Origin: an uncultured Oscillospiraceae bacterium
Lineage (GTDB): Bacteria; Bacillota; Clostridia; Oscillospirales; Oscillospiraceae
Reading direction: 5' to 3'
NCBI GenBank assembly: GCA_934589155.1
Contig: CAKTNP010000004.1
Span: 62,001 to 126,000, forward strand
DNA length: 64,000 nt
Part shown: positions 63,647 through 64,000 of the stretch, piece by piece
Numbering within the stretch: the stretch's first letter is position 1
Layout of the letters: every line of letters begins with the position of its first letter
Notes under the pieces: model-generated
Seen by the model: the letters and a program-made list of their open reading frames with translations, nothing else
Told to the model about the DNA's origin: nothing
Database searches by the model: none
Program-made: the position numbers and the translations under genes

Positions 63647-64000
63647 GTGTCGAAATTATCCGGCGGCACCCGGGATATGACCCAGGGAACGCCATGGAAA
63701 CTCATTTGCAGCTTTGCTCTGCCGGTGCTGCTGAGCCAGATCTTCCAGCAGATGTATAACACTGCCGACTCACTGATCGTGGGCCGGTTCCTGGGAGACG
63801 AGGCCCTGGCGGCGGTCAGCTCCTCCGGCACGCTGATCTTCCTGCTCATCAGCTTTTTTGAGGGCATGACCATGGGCGCCGGCGTGGCCATTTCCCGGTA
63901 CTTCGGCGCCGGGGACATGGACCGGGTGTCCCGGGCCATCCACACCAATGTGGCCCTGGGTATTTGCAGCGGTGTGATCCTGACGGGGCTGGGTGTGGGC
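63647..64000 (+). CDS. MATE-family exporter (3' partial)
   Basis: The first 118 residues of a second MATE transporter: SFALPVLLSQIFQQMYNTAD (TM1), SLIVGRFLGDEALAAVSSSG and EGMTMGAGVAISRYFGAGD are standard family sequence. The start is a GTG 8 bp after GAAGG; an ATG ten codons later is an alternative. The frame is open to the window end. It differs enough from the MATE near 43 kb to be a separate subgroup. Confidence 0.88.
   Translation, partial: MSKLSGGTRDMTQGTPWKLICSFALPVLLSQIFQQMYNTADSLIVGRFLGDEALAAVSSSGTLIFLLISFFEGMTMGAGVAISRYFGAGDMDRVSRAIHTNVALGICSGVILTGLGVG

Overview
The window looks like the replication-origin region of a GC-rich Gram-positive anaerobe of class Clostridia, most likely an Oscillospiraceae-type gut bacterium (Oscillibacter, Lawsonibacter, Dysosmobacter or relatives). 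Grounds for this: the dnaA-dnaN-yaaA-recF-gyrB-gyrA order with RemB, Soj/Spo0J (ParA/ParB) and exact B. subtilis-type parS sites, SigA-type promoters, AGGAGG ribosome sites, a LexA/SOS module, a biotin-dependent Na+-pump decarboxylase operon and PerR/reverse-rubrerythrin/rubredoxin oxygen defence. The genus is inference only.

Layout. 1-10 kb: mutS (5' end outside the window), a CPBP protease and mutL; a small membrane protein; plsC divergent from an acyl-ACP thioesterase; a cluster of DnaA boxes; a zinc-ribbon membrane protein; a MocR regulator; and one copy of a dispersed 90-bp repeat. 10-20 kb, minus strand: dnaA, oriC (DnaA boxes, DnaA-trio, AT-rich unwinding element), dnaN, yaaA, recF, gyrB, gyrA, rnhA, remB. 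20-25 kb, minus strand: lexA with its own SOS box, ymdB, yhaO and yhaN (SbcD/SbcC-like), then xpt. 25.5-29 kb: a four-gene oxaloacetate-decarboxylase-type Na+ pump. 29-32 kb, minus strand: minD-like, mgsA, hisS. 32-33.4 kb: perR, reverse rubrerythrin, rubredoxin. 33.4-35 kb: an AT-richer patch with a lipoprotein, a broken HTH gene and a small XRE regulator. 35-44 kb: a polysaccharide deacetylase, prfA, sua5, a coaE-aminopeptidase fusion, an intergenic repeat block, nadE and a MATE exporter.

44-54.8 kb is accessory DNA of lower GC than the core. It holds a GH2 beta-galactosidase, an extracytoplasmic thiol-redox gene set (TlpA-like lipoprotein, NapH-like Fe-S membrane protein, 48-residue CXXC protein) divergent from a two-component system across a 19-bp-arm palindrome, transposon relics, and a 2.95-kb integrative element in the 3' end of tRNA-Val(GAC). 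That element carries only a tyrosine integrase, a HUH rolling-circle-type Rep and an XRE regulator, flanked by 45-bp direct repeats. 55-64 kb: mscL, serS, a coiled-coil membrane protein, parB, parA, a pair of head-to-head parS sites, a zinc-ribbon membrane protein, a GT4 glycosyltransferase with a PlsC-type acyltransferase, prfC, and the start of a second MATE exporter.

Replication initiation and elongation, segregation (ParABS) and DNA repair (MutS/L, RecF, LexA, YhaO/N) dominate the core. The accessory genes add lactose use, envelope redox chemistry and the tiny mobile element. No CRISPR array or rRNA was seen. All promoter, operator and terminator calls were made by eye.
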